Notes: a model not told the origin generated them from the sequence alone. Positions 1-6,946 are shown, counted from the first letter of the stretch. The stretch: DNA of 14,698 nucleotides from JACXVD01 sp047975785 (GCA_047975785.1 JBKEEC010000222.1:1-14698); one strand, 5' to 3'. Made by a program: numbers and translations.

Positions 1-755
1 CGTTATCGGTCAGAGCTTTTGCGACAGAGGAAAAACACGATGCCATCTGGGTGTGGCTTGGCCCCGAACCTGCCGACCCCGAACTGATCCCCGATTTCAG
101 TTTTATCGACCGGACAAAGCGTGAAGCGCGCGTCAAGGGGTATCTGAACTCTGAGGCTGATTACCGGCTGATGGTCGATAATATCATGGACCTTACCCAT
201 GCCGATTATCTTCATTCCTCATCATTGGGTGGCGGGATCAACTCGCGTGCAAAGGCCAGTGTCGAACAGGCAGGAAACTCCGTTTCCATTACCTGGACCG
301 CACTGGATGACACGCTTGCCCCGCTTCATGCCCAGGTCGTGCCGGGGTGTTCAGGCCGGGGAGACATGCTCAATCAGGTGGACTGGTTCGCCCCCGGAAC
401 CATGCGCCAGCGATTATTGCTGGCTCTTCCCGGAGAGCTGGAGAGCAATGGCATGGATAGTGTTACCTGCCATGTGATGACCCCGGAACGGGAAGGCCGG
501 ACGCATTATTTTTTCTGCCATACCAGCGATGCTGTTTCTGCCCGGCCCGAAATCGGACCAGCCATCAAGGAGGCCCTGACAGGAGCCTTTGCCGGAGAGG
601 ATTCTCCCATGCTGGTGGCCCAGACACAACGCATCAACGGACGTGATTTCTGGTCCATGAAACCTGCAATGCTGCCTTCCGATAAAGGCGCGGTTCTGGT
701 TCGCCGGGCGCTGGACAGATTGATAGACAATGAAGAAGTGGAGAAAACCCCATGA
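1..755 (+). CDS. Rieske non-heme iron oxygenase, VanA-like catalytic domain (5'-truncated)
   Basis: This is the C-terminal part of an aromatic ring-hydroxylating or O-demethylating Rieske oxygenase. The open frame runs in from the window edge (first full codon at base 3), so the N-terminal [2Fe-2S] Rieske domain lies outside. The GTG at 51 is internal: the residues before it (EEKHDAIWVWLGPEPADP) follow the VanA pattern. The mononuclear iron site is visible as DLTHADYLH (D-x2-H-x4-H), with the two histidines encoded at 198-200 and 213-215. The C-terminus, with a basic RR pair followed by LDRLID, is typical of VanA-type oxygenases. Family members hydroxylate or O-demethylate aromatic acids using electrons from a separate reductase, which is not in view. 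It ends in an ATGA overlap with the next gene, so the two are probably translationally coupled. Family is confident; the substrate is unknown. Confidence 0.9.
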   Translation, partial: LSVRAFATEEKHDAIWVWLGPEPADPELIPDFSFIDRTKREARVKGYLNSEADYRLMVDNIMDLTHADYLHSSSLGGGINSRAKASVEQAGNSVSITWTALDDTLAPLHAQVVPGCSGRGDMLNQVDWFAPGTMRQRLLLALPGELESNGMDSVTCHVMTPEREGRTHYFFCHTSDAVSARPEIGPAIKEALTGAFAGEDSPMLVAQTQRINGRDFWSMKPAMLPSDKGAVLVRRALDRLIDNEEVEKTP

Positions 756-2350
756 GCACGTATGATATTGTCCTGATGGGCGGCGGGCACAATTGCCTTA
801 CAGCCGCGGCTTATATGGCCAAGGCCGGCAAGTCTGTTCTGGTGCTGGAATCCAAGGATCATATTGGTGGCGGTGTATCCACCCGCGAACTGATCCAGCC
901 CGGCTGGTGGCATGATGAACATTCCAATGTCCATATCATGATCCAGGGCAACCCGATGCTGCGCGAGGATGAGTTGGGCCTGCTGTCAAAATTCGGACTG
1001 GAATATATCTATCCTGATCTTGTCCATGTCAGCATCTGGGAAGATGGCACGGTTATCCGTTCCTACAAGGATCTTGATCGCACTTGTGAAGAGCTCGCCC
1101 GCGTTACCTCTGAAAAGGACGCCGAGGCCTATCGCAATTTCGTTGGCATGAGCCAGCGAGCCTTGCCCATGCTGGTATCCGGCCTTTATTCCCCGCCCTT
1201 CCCGCTTGGTGCCTTTATGGCAATGATGGACCAGAGCGAGGAAGGCCGATTCCTGATGGACCTGATGCAGCGCACTGCGCTCGACATTGTCAGCCAGTAT
1301 TTCGACAGTGACCTGTTGCGCCTGCATATTGTCCGCATGGTGACAGAAAACCTCCAGATGCCTGATGAGCTGGGCACAGGGATGGGGGCTTTTGTCATGC
1401 CCGGTATCATCCACACCTATGGCTGCTCCATGCCCAAAGGCGGATCAGGCCAGCTTTCCAAAGCCCTGGTGCGTGCGATCGAGCATATGGGCGGCGAGGT
1501 CCGCACCGGCACCGAGGTTTCACGCGTGATTGTCGAAAACGGGCGCGCTGTCGGCCTTGAAACGGTGAACGGAGAACAGTTCCGCGCACGCGACGGAGTC
1601 ATTGGCACCATCCACCCTCACAAGCTGCGCAATTTTGTCAGCGAAGTATCGGAACCAGTGCTCCAGCGAGCCGAAAATGTCACCCAGTCCACATTTTCTA
1701 TCAACCTCACCCATCTGGCATTGAAAGAAACCGCACAACTCAAGGCCGGCCCATCCTGCAATGCCATGATGACCGAGCTGATGGATTTCTACACTGTGCG
1801 CGATATGCTGCTGGAATATGACAAGCTGCGCCGGGGTGAAGTCTCGCCGCGCATCATTGCGGGCGGCGACAATGCCGCGCATGACCCAAGCCGCGCCCCT
1901 CCGGGTGGCGGCGTGTTCTATGGCGTTAATTTCGGTCCCTATAATCTCTACCATAACGGGCAGGAAAGCCCGCAGGCATGGGATGAGCGCAAGGAAGAAA
2001 TTGCCGATGCGGCACTTGGGCAATATCGCAAATTCTTCACCAATCTGACCGATGACAATATTATTGGCCGTCTGGTCCGTTCCCCGCTTGATCATGAACG
2101 TGGAAGCCCCAATTCCATGGTCAGGGGCGATGCGCATGGTTGCGCGCCTTTCTTCTATCAATCCATGGGCCACCGCCCGACACCTGATCTTGGCAATCTG
2201 CGCGTGCCGCAGATTGAAGGCCTCTATCTGGTCGGCCCCTTCATGCATCCAGGCGGCGGTGTATTTGGCGCAGGCCGGGCAACCGCCATCCAGATGATGG
2301 ATGATGTGGATATTGATTACGAAAAAGTCTGTTCAGGAGCGATGCAATGA
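752..2350 (+). CDS. FAD-dependent oxidoreductase of the phytoene desaturase superfamily
   Basis: A 532-residue flavoprotein. The N-terminus has a Rossmann dinucleotide fold (YDIVLMGGGHNCLTAAAYMAKAG, residues 4 onward, given here only as a landmark) followed by an acidic strand end at VLE and a second glycine cluster HIGGGVSTRE. The C-terminus has the matching FAD-closing segment GLYLVGPFMHPGGGVFGAG. This is the COG1233 architecture shared by CrtI, CrtO and the mammalian PYROXD2-like proteins. Its place is between a Rieske oxygenase and a small coupled gene, with ATGA overlaps on both sides, which argues for a catabolic dehydrogenation or oxidation rather than carotenoid synthesis; a genuine crtI lies at 11708-13201. 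The first glycine motif reads GGGHN, as in the CrtO/PYROXD2 branch rather than CrtI. The substrate cannot be read from sequence. Confidence 0.88.
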   Translation: MSTYDIVLMGGGHNCLTAAAYMAKAGKSVLVLESKDHIGGGVSTRELIQPGWWHDEHSNVHIMIQGNPMLREDELGLLSKFGLEYIYPDLVHVSIWEDGTVIRSYKDLDRTCEELARVTSEKDAEAYRNFVGMSQRALPMLVSGLYSPPFPLGAFMAMMDQSEEGRFLMDLMQRTALDIVSQYFDSDLLRLHIVRMVTENLQMPDELGTGMGAFVMPGIIHTYGCSMPKGGSGQLSKALVRAIEHMGGEVRTGTEVSRVIVENGRAVGLETVNGEQFRARDGVIGTIHPHKLRNFVSEVSEPVLQRAENVTQSTFSINLTHLALKETAQLKAGPSCNAMMTELMDFYTVRDMLLEYDKLRRGEVSPRIIAGGDNAAHDPSRAPPGGGVFYGVNFGPYNLYHNGQESPQAWDERKEEIADAALGQYRKFFTNLTDDNIIGRLVRSPLDHERGSPNSMVRGDAHGCAPFFYQSMGHRPTPDLGNLRVPQIEGLYLVGPFMHPGGGVFGAGRATAIQMMDDVDIDYEKVCSGAMQ

Positions 2351-2592
2351 GCCAGTCCGCCAGGAAGGCCCCGAAAATGCGCATTATGGATGCGCAGAAC
2401 AATGAACTCATGACCGTGCGCCGGATAGAGCGCGAAGGCAATGATCTGGTGATACGTGGCAAGATTTTCGGGGCCATGCCGATGATCGCCAAACTGACCC
2501 CTGAAGAGGCACGCGCTGCACTCAAACTTCTGGATTTCAAAACGATTGTGTTTATCGTCTCCATGCTGTTCCGTTCCAGCAAGAAAGAATAA
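2347..2592 (+). CDS. small uncharacterised protein, coupled to the flavoprotein gene
   Basis: An 81-residue protein that I do not recognise. Its ATG overlaps the stop codon of the flavoprotein gene in an ATGA, so translation is probably coupled. The protein is basic at both ends. It has a central beta-rich part (MRIMDAQNNELMTVRRIERE, then DLVIRGKIFGAMPMIAKL) and a predicted helix TPEEARAALKLLDF followed by a hydrophobic stretch FKTIVFIVSMLF near the C-terminus, which could be a membrane-associated or buried helix. Codon use resembles its neighbours. The coupling suggests that it works with the flavoprotein or the Rieske oxygenase, but no function is assigned. Confidence 0.75.
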   Translation: MSQSARKAPKMRIMDAQNNELMTVRRIEREGNDLVIRGKIFGAMPMIAKLTPEEARAALKLLDFKTIVFIVSMLFRSSKKE

Positions 2593-2604
2593 AAGACAGG
2601 TAGT

Positions 2605-2862
2605 ATGCGCTTTCTTTCAGTGGTTCTTTATATTCTGGCCTTCCTTGTGGCTTGCATAGCCTTTGTGGCCTATGTCTATATTCAGGCTCTCGGATGTGCG
2701 TTTTCATTGGCGGCAAGTCACAACCGTTCTTGCACTACCAAATGGCCCTGGGAACTTTCCGGTCAGGATCTGGTCTTGCTTGTCGTGTTACCACTGGCAC
2801 TTTTCACAGTGCTGATTGTTCTGGCAAGGCTAATAGGACGCGCAGCACAGGCCAAAATATGA
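2605..2862 (+). CDS. small two-helix membrane protein, unrecognised
   Basis: An 85-residue hydrophobic protein with two likely transmembrane helices, about residues 5-27 and 55-77. Between them is a short loop with two cysteines (residues about 32 and 43) that could form a disulfide if exported. It starts 12 bp after the preceding stop; a weak ACAGG lies 4 nt before the ATG. By the positive-inside rule the short ends, especially the C-terminal RLIGRAAQAK, should be cytoplasmic, placing the cysteine loop in the periplasm. No family recognised. Its position suggests it belongs to the same transcript as the Rieske and flavoprotein genes. Confidence 0.6.
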   Translation: MRFLSVVLYILAFLVACIAFVAYVYIQALGCAFSLAASHNRSCTTKWPWELSGQDLVLLVVLPLALFTVLIVLARLIGRAAQAKI

Positions 2863-3016
2863 TTCATGCGTAACCGTGGTGAAACTTCAGACGGGTGAGA
2901 GTGGAACAAACTCGCCATCCATCACTGCAATCAATACAATCGCGCCCGCAATATCCATTTCCACAGCGCGCCGGCTCACGCCATAAGAACGGTCTGAACA
3001 GAGACTGGAGAAAACA
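2863..3016 (+). other. intergenic spacer upstream of the VOC dioxygenase-like gene
   Basis: A 154-bp gap inside the rightward run, unusually long for this cluster. It contains a weak hairpin (GGTGAG at 2894-2899 with CTCGCC at 2911-2916, 11-nt loop, one G-U pair). I found no clear sigma-70 promoter and no match to riboswitch classes I know. It may hold a separate promoter or leader for the gene at 3017. A GGAG at 3007-3010 serves as that gene's ribosome binding site. Confidence 0.4.
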
Positions 3017-4087
3017 GTGAGTATTCTGGGCGTGGAAAGTGTAATCTTCGGGGTTGAAGACCTGAAGCAACATCAACAATTCTGGACCGATTTCGGCCTG
3101 ACTCTCGAAAGCGCGAGCAAGGATGAAGCAATCTTTCGGGTTGCATCGGGCAGTCGGGTGATTCTGTATAAACATGGCGATGCCCGGCTTCCTTCACCAG
3201 ATCCGTTTCCCGGTGACGGACTGAAAGAGACAGTCTGGGGCGTGCTGGATGAGGAATCCCTCGAACGCTACGCCGCCAGCCTGGCGACAGAAGTTTCTGT
3301 AACCTGTAGCGAAGATGGAACGGTGCGCTGTATCTGTCCTGATGGGCAGCCGATTGGGCTACGTGTCTGGAAGAAAAGGCATTTTGTCAGCGAAACCAGC
3401 CCGGTCAACACACCAACAAGCTACCCGCGATTTAACCAGCACCGGATATGGCGGAAAAAGGCCATCCCCAAAACGATCAACCACGTGGTGTTCTTCTCAC
3501 CCGATTATGTCGGCAGTTATGAATTTTATGACCGGCATCTGGGCTTTCGTTATACTGATCACTCCAAAGGCACCGGCATTTTTGCGCGCGCTGATGGCAC
3601 CTATGAACATCACAGCATATTCTGGGTAAATTGCGACCTGCCTATTGCACCGGACCACTTCAAATTCATGCATATTGCCTTCGGGCTTGATGATATTGAT
3701 GAAGTGATGCTGGGTGCCAATATCATGGCAGACAAGGGCTGGAAGAATGAAAGCATGAACTCTTCCGGCGGAATTTCCCGTCATCGGGCGACCAGCGCCA
3801 TCTACTATTATTGCGACATCCCCGGCAAATCGGGCGAAGCGGAATATCATGCAGACAGTGATTATCTGGACGATAACTGGGTGCCGCGCGCATGGGATTT
3901 CCGCTTTGGATCTCTGCTATGGTCGAACAATGCCCCGCCCATATTCCGTGGTGACAATATTCCGTGGGACATGGCCTTCGACGAAGACCGCAAAAGCTTT
4001 GATGAATATCGCAAAAGCACACCGGGCAAACAGCCGGTCAAGGGCAAATTGTCCGAACTGACCGAAGAGGATGAACACGCAATCTGA
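3017..4087 (+). CDS. two-domain VOC protein, type I extradiol dioxygenase-like
   Basis: A 356-residue vicinal-oxygen-chelate protein. The start is GTG with GGAG 6 nt upstream. The N-terminal VOC module (about residues 3-120) appears degenerate in metal ligands. The C-terminal module (about 150-285) keeps a plausible Fe(II)/Mn(II) triad: His156 in INHVVFF, His219 in FMHIAFG, and Glu274 or Glu276 in SGEAEY. This resembles catechol 2,3-dioxygenase and BphC, in which the second module is catalytic. The usual extradiol signature (F/Y-x2-D-P-x-G...E) is altered to YYCDIPGKSGE, with an extra residue before the proline. A C-terminal tail of about 70 residues (WDFRFGSLLW to EDEHAI) lies beyond the fold. 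Within a Rieske-containing cluster, meta-cleavage of a catechol-like product is a reasonable inference, but other VOC chemistry is possible. The gene ends just before a strong hairpin. Confidence 0.82.
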   Translation: MSILGVESVIFGVEDLKQHQQFWTDFGLTLESASKDEAIFRVASGSRVILYKHGDARLPSPDPFPGDGLKETVWGVLDEESLERYAASLATEVSVTCSEDGTVRCICPDGQPIGLRVWKKRHFVSETSPVNTPTSYPRFNQHRIWRKKAIPKTINHVVFFSPDYVGSYEFYDRHLGFRYTDHSKGTGIFARADGTYEHHSIFWVNCDLPIAPDHFKFMHIAFGLDDIDEVMLGANIMADKGWKNESMNSSGGISRHRATSAIYYYCDIPGKSGEAEYHADSDYLDDNWVPRAWDFRFGSLLWSNNAPPIFRGDNIPWDMAFDEDRKSFDEYRKSTPGKQPVKGKLSELTEEDEHAI

Positions 4088-4096
4088 AGCAATCCG

Positions 4097-4110
4097 GAAC
4101 CTTGTGGTTC
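4097..4110. terminator. small hairpin after the VOC gene stop
   Basis: A 5-bp stem, GAACC/GGTTC, with a TTGT loop, 9 bp after the stop of the rightward gene and just before the larger hairpin at 4114-4147. There is no T-run. It may add to transcription termination or RNA 3'-end stability. Confidence 0.35.
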
Positions 4111-4113
4111 GCT

Positions 4114-4147
4114 CCCGCCTTTTTCCCGCAAACAGGAAAGAGGCGGG
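4114..4147. terminator. strong bidirectional hairpin between convergent operons
   Basis: A 13-bp stem with an 8-nt loop (4127-4134). CCCGCC plus TTTTTCC on the left pairs with GGAAAGA plus GGCGGG on the right, with a single G-U pair. It lies between the stop of the rightward VOC gene (4087) and the stop of the leftward O-methyltransferase gene (4175), as expected for a shared terminator. No downstream T-tract follows on either strand, so it is not a textbook intrinsic terminator; it could act as a pause site or as RNA 3'-end protection. Confidence 0.65.
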
Positions 4148-4157
4148 GCATATGCGC

Positions 4158-4184
4158 TTCACATTTTGCCCTGTTCACATTTTG
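4158..4184. repeat. 11-bp direct repeat at the end of the O-methyltransferase gene
   Basis: TTCACATTTTG occurs at 4158-4168 and again at 4174-4184, a period of 16 bp. The second copy covers the last codons and stop of the leftward methyltransferase gene. Probably a small local duplication; no function is claimed. Confidence 0.5.
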
Positions 4185-4819
4185 GAGTTGCCTGCGCTCC
4201 ATTTGATCGACAGTTCAATCCCGCTGCCAATCGGCAACAAGACAGTCTGCATATCCGGCTTTGCCCGCACTTCTTCGCGATATTCGCGCACGTCTTCACG
4301 CGCGGATACCGGCTCAATCATATTGTCCGAACACAAAACCGCCTCTTCCGACAATTTGGGATAAAAGGCACGGAAGCACGGCGCGTAAAGCTCTTTCCAC
4401 AGATCAACCAGCACGAAATCAAACGGGCCAGGGTCTGCATTGATCAATTCCACCGCGTCTCCGCAGCGTAGATCAACATAGTCCGCCAATCCTGCTTTTT
4501 CGAGCATATTGCGGGCATAATCCTGCTTGTAACCGGCAATTTCCATGGTGATAAGCTTCCCGCCAACAGCACGCGCAGCATCGGCCAGAACAAGGGTGGA
4601 ATAGCCATAGGATGTGCCGATTTCGAGAAGCCTCTCCGGCTTGCGAGCAAGGATCAGTGCATGCATGAAACGTGCCGCATCCTCACCAATGGGGAGCAAA
4701 AATTCATCACGCACAGCAAAGCCACCCGGACCCAGATCACGCATTCGCTGCCTGTCCGCTTCCGCCCTCAGTCGATATTCATCAAACACCGACATCACTC
4801 TGGCATCTTCAAACATCAT
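4175..4819 (-). CDS. class I SAM-dependent O-methyltransferase (COMT-like)
   Basis: A protein of 214 or 215 residues that transfers a methyl group from S-adenosylmethionine, probably to a phenolic hydroxyl. Motif I is LLEIGTSYGYST (about residues 64-75). An acidic residue follows the next strand (ITMEIAG). The segment FDFVLVDLWKELY and the later CSDN match the metal-dependent small-molecule O-methyltransferases (catechol and caffeoyl-CoA type), in which aspartates and an asparagine bind the divalent metal. The frame is open further upstream to a TTG at 4834, but GAGGAG at 4824-4829 sits 4 nt before the ATG at 4819 and 7 nt before a second ATG at 4816, so translation starts at one of these. 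It overlaps the 3' end of the small VOC gene. A methyltransferase beside O-demethylation genes is unusual. Substrate unknown. Confidence 0.87.
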   Translation of the reverse strand: MMFEDARVMSVFDEYRLRAEADRQRMRDLGPGGFAVRDEFLLPIGEDAARFMHALILARKPERLLEIGTSYGYSTLVLADAARAVGGKLITMEIAGYKQDYARNMLEKAGLADYVDLRCGDAVELINADPGPFDFVLVDLWKELYAPCFRAFYPKLSEEAVLCSDNMIEPVSAREDVREYREEVRAKPDMQTVLLPIGSGIELSIKWSAGNSKM

Positions 4820-5219
4820 TTGGCTCCTCAACAAATTCGATCAGATTTCCGGCGCAATCGCGAATAAAGCATCCCTTGCCAAAATCCTCCTTGACGACAA
4901 AGGCAATATCCACCTGCTTGCCCTCCATCTCGGCAAGAAAATCATCAATGCTTTCGACCCGAAAAGCGAGATGCTTTGTCCCATGTGTTTTGAGGTCGGA
5001 TGGCGGGTGGCGGCGATCTTCAGGCAAAGGTGCTGCCCCTTCCACCTCGAACAGTTCAAACCGCAATGGCCCCTTGCGGATCATCGCCGTGTCAGAACGC
5101 GCCGCCTCGATATAGAATCGTTTTTCCATTTCAAAGCCCAGCACGTCACCATACCAGGCAAGAGCAGCATCAAGATCGGGCACTGAAACCCCGCCGTGAT
5201 GAAAGGTAAATTCTGGCAC
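4809..5219 (-). CDS. small VOC-family protein (glyoxalase/extradiol fold)
   Basis: A 136-residue single-module VOC protein. Beta-alpha-beta-beta-beta repeats are apparent. Candidate metal ligands are a histidine in the opening FHHGGVSVPDLD, a histidine in KHLAFRVESIDDF, and the glutamate in NLIEFVEE. Such proteins include isomerases, lyases and dioxygenases that coordinate vicinal oxygens. The open frame reaches a TTG at 5240, but AGGAG at 5227-5231 lies 7 nt before the GTG at 5219, so the GTG is chosen. That binding site overlaps the stop codon of the upstream cyclase gene, implying translational coupling. It may act on a product of the cyclase-family hydrolase, which is inferred from context only. 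Confidence 0.85.
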   Translation of the reverse strand: MPEFTFHHGGVSVPDLDAALAWYGDVLGFEMEKRFYIEAARSDTAMIRKGPLRFELFEVEGAAPLPEDRRHPPSDLKTHGTKHLAFRVESIDDFLAEMEGKQVDIAFVVKEDFGKGCFIRDCAGNLIEFVEEPNDV

Positions 5220-5229
5220 GGAACAGCTC

Positions 5230-6030
5230 CTATTTGTCAAAGATTGCGACGGCGCGCGTCCAGCCTGCGCTGGCGCCCCTGATCTTGTGCGGGAAGCAGG
5301 AAATCATGAAGCCGCTTCCGGGGATCGCCTCCAGATTGTGCAGCTTCTCTATATGGCAATAGCCAATATCCACCCCTGCCCTGTGCCCTTCCCAGATCAG
5401 CCTGGCATCGCCAGTTTCCTCCACCCGTTTCGCCGTATGGACAAAGGGCGCATCCCAGCTCCAGGCATCTATTCCGGTGACGCGCACTCCGCGCTCCAGA
5501 AGATACATCGTCCCTTCATAGCCCACACCGCAGCCCCGGCTGACATAGGCCGGGTCCGCTTCGGCCAGCGCCTTGCCCGCTGCGGTGTTGACCACAACAA
5601 TATCGAGCGGCTGCAATTCATGGCCAATCCGTTTCAGCTCTGCCTCAATGTCATTGGCGGTGACAACATAGCCATCTTCCATATGCCGGAAATCAAGCTT
5701 TACGCCGGGGTTGAAAAACCATTCAAGCGGCATTTCATCAATCGTCTGTGCGGGGCGGGTGCCGCTCTCAAGCGCGGCGTCCTGTGTGCCATGATAATGC
5801 CACGGCGCATCAACATGGGTGCCGCTATGCGTGGTCAGCGTGACTCGTTCTGCCGCACAAAACCCCTCTCCGCCGCGCATGTCATCAATCGGCGCGCCGG
5901 GGAAGAAGGCTTCCAGCTCGTGCCTTGTTTCACTGTGGTTTTCATATTCGATTTTGGGCGCAAGAAAAGGCGGGTCGCTCACCACTTCATTGCACAATGT
6001 CATCGACAGATCGACATAACGACGGGCCAT
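5230..6030 (-). CDS. cyclase-family metal-dependent hydrolase (kynurenine formamidase-like)
   Basis: A 266-residue member of the cyclase/KynB family (PF04199 type). The diagnostic metal site HSGTHVDAPWH is present with His68, His72, Asp74 and His78; in known members it binds zinc or manganese. Family members hydrolyse amide or lactone-like bonds (kynurenine formamidase, isatin hydrolase), and some act in polyketide cyclisation or aromatic catabolism. Start codon ATG with a good GGGAGAGAG just upstream. It lies second in the leftward operon, 117 bp after the repressor gene and 10 bp before the small VOC gene. It differs from KynB in length and in long loops before the metal motif, so tryptophan catabolism is unlikely; hydrolysis of a ring-opened or lactone intermediate is inferred. 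Confidence 0.86.
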   Translation of the reverse strand: MARRYVDLSMTLCNEVVSDPPFLAPKIEYENHSETRHELEAFFPGAPIDDMRGGEGFCAAERVTLTTHSGTHVDAPWHYHGTQDAALESGTRPAQTIDEMPLEWFFNPGVKLDFRHMEDGYVVTANDIEAELKRIGHELQPLDIVVVNTAAGKALAEADPAYVSRGCGVGYEGTMYLLERGVRVTGIDAWSWDAPFVHTAKRVEETGDARLIWEGHRAGVDIGYCHIEKLHNLEAIPGSGFMISCFPHKIRGASAGWTRAVAIFDK

Positions 6031-6146
6031 TTCTCTCTCCCTCAGGCCGCAAACAGTCCACCGGAATTGATACTGACATGCGCGCCGTGTTACACCTGAA
6101 TGGGATGGCCGAACGGATCAAATGGTTTATTTCTGATCCTTGTCAT
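6031..6146 (-). other. spacer between repressor gene and cyclase gene
   Basis: A 116-bp gap in the leftward operon. It contains an inverted repeat GGATCA (6115-6120) / TGATCC (6134-6139) with a 13-nt loop just after the repressor stop, and a short palindrome GTGTTACAC at 6087-6095. Neither matches the operator repeats upstream of the repressor. They could mark partial termination or a second promoter for the downstream catabolic genes; no convincing -35/-10 pair was found. Confidence 0.35.
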
Positions 6147-6848
6147 TCATGCCATAGATGCCTGATCCGTAAAATTGCTATTATAGTTGCGCCGCGCAAA
6201 CATGCTTGCTCTTTGATGGCTGGCATGTTCACGAAAAAGGAATTCTGCCCGCGCCCCGTCTCCCTGACGGATGGCATCGACAATGGCATGATGAAACCCA
6301 TGGGCACGGTGCAGCATATCAAAGGCCTCCCGGTGCCCTGTCTGATCAAATACAATCACTGACGGGGCCACAAACGGAACCCGGTTCAGCCGTTCGATAA
6401 AGGAAGACAGGAGGAGGGAATCACACGCATCGATAATCAGCGCGTGAAAACGCGCATTCATTGCGCCATAAAGCCGCTCATCCTCAAGATCGAGATGGCG
6501 CTTGGCAAACAGGGCGTCTCCTTCTGCCAGGCATTTATCCAGTTTTTCAAGCCATTCCTGACCGATTCCTGCCTCTGCAATCTTCCGGGCGGCCCAGCCT
6601 TCCAGCAAGGCACGAAGATCAAGCGCCTCATAGATTTCCTTTTCGCCAAATTCGGCCACCTCGTAGCCACGCTTTCCAACCTGTCGGAGAAAGCCTTCAG
6701 CAGCAAGCAGGGGAAGGATATTGCGCACCGGAGTGCGTGACACGCCAAGCTGCTGCGCCAGCCCCGCCTCTGTCACTCGCTCTCCGGGAGCGAGTGCTTC
6801 TGTCAGGATCATTTCCTTGATCGTGTTTTCAAGTGTGCTGGCGGACAT
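6147..6848 (-). CDS. GntR-family transcriptional regulator, FCD (FadR-type) subfamily
   Basis: A 233-residue repressor. The N-terminal winged helix-turn-helix (about residues 5-70) contains PGERVTEAGLAQQLGVSRTP, the typical GntR recognition region. The usual VREAL that follows is changed to VRNIL. The C-terminal all-helical FCD domain (about 75-220) carries spaced histidines (RFHALIIDAC, HHAIVDAI, REHASH) that bind metal and a carboxylate ligand in relatives such as VanR and other regulators of aromatic-acid metabolism. It is divergent from the LigM-like gene and leads the cyclase/VOC/methyltransferase operon. Four identical 8-bp sites lie in the shared promoter region, consistent with control of both sides and of itself. 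The inducer is probably a pathway substrate or intermediate. Confidence 0.9.
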   Translation of the reverse strand: MSASTLENTIKEMILTEALAPGERVTEAGLAQQLGVSRTPVRNILPLLAAEGFLRQVGKRGYEVAEFGEKEIYEALDLRALLEGWAARKIAEAGIGQEWLEKLDKCLAEGDALFAKRHLDLEDERLYGAMNARFHALIIDACDSLLLSSFIERLNRVPFVAPSVIVFDQTGHREAFDMLHRAHGFHHAIVDAIRQGDGARAEFLFREHASHQRASMFARRNYNSNFTDQASMA

Positions 6849-6866
6849 AGCCCCGATGATGGGATC

Positions 6867-6885
6867 AGGCAGTGCAAAATGTCAA
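6867..6885 (-). promoter_or_regulatory. putative promoter of the GntR gene, -35 region and spacer
   Basis: On the minus strand a perfect TTGACA (6885 to 6880) is followed after 18 bp by CATCAT, a 4/6 match to the -10 box. Transcription would then begin at or within a base or two of the ATG at 6848, giving a leaderless or near-leaderless mRNA; only a weak GGGG is present as a ribosome binding site. Computed by eye. Confidence 0.4.
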
Positions 6886-6893
6886 GCCAAAAG

Positions 6894-6901
6894 GGATACA
6901 T
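6894..6901 (+). promoter_or_regulatory. operator site 1 (GGATACAT)
   Basis: First of four identical 8-mers between the repressor gene and the LigM-like gene. It is flanked by CAAAA and TTTTG arms (6888-6905), making an imperfect 18-bp palindrome. It lies about 9 bp upstream of the minus-strand TTGACA of the repressor gene, suiting autoregulation. The longer sequence GGGATACATTTT recurs exactly at 7000-7011. Confidence 0.7.
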
Positions 6902-6946
6902 TTTGCGCACCAGCCCCATAACGTACCGACAAGAAACAGCAAATAT

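Noticed and set aside
1520..2248. Antisense frame of 242 residues opposite the flavoprotein gene
   Set aside because: Composition is that of a shadow frame; the sense strand gives a complete conserved flavoprotein.
2945..2956. Possible fifth operator (AATATCCATTT) before the VOC gene
   Set aside because: It differs from ATGTATCC at three of eight positions, so it is likely chance.
2863..3016. Riboswitch (glycine, SAM, TPP or cobalamin) in the leader
   Set aside because: None of the conserved cores of these classes could be found; only a weak hairpin is present.
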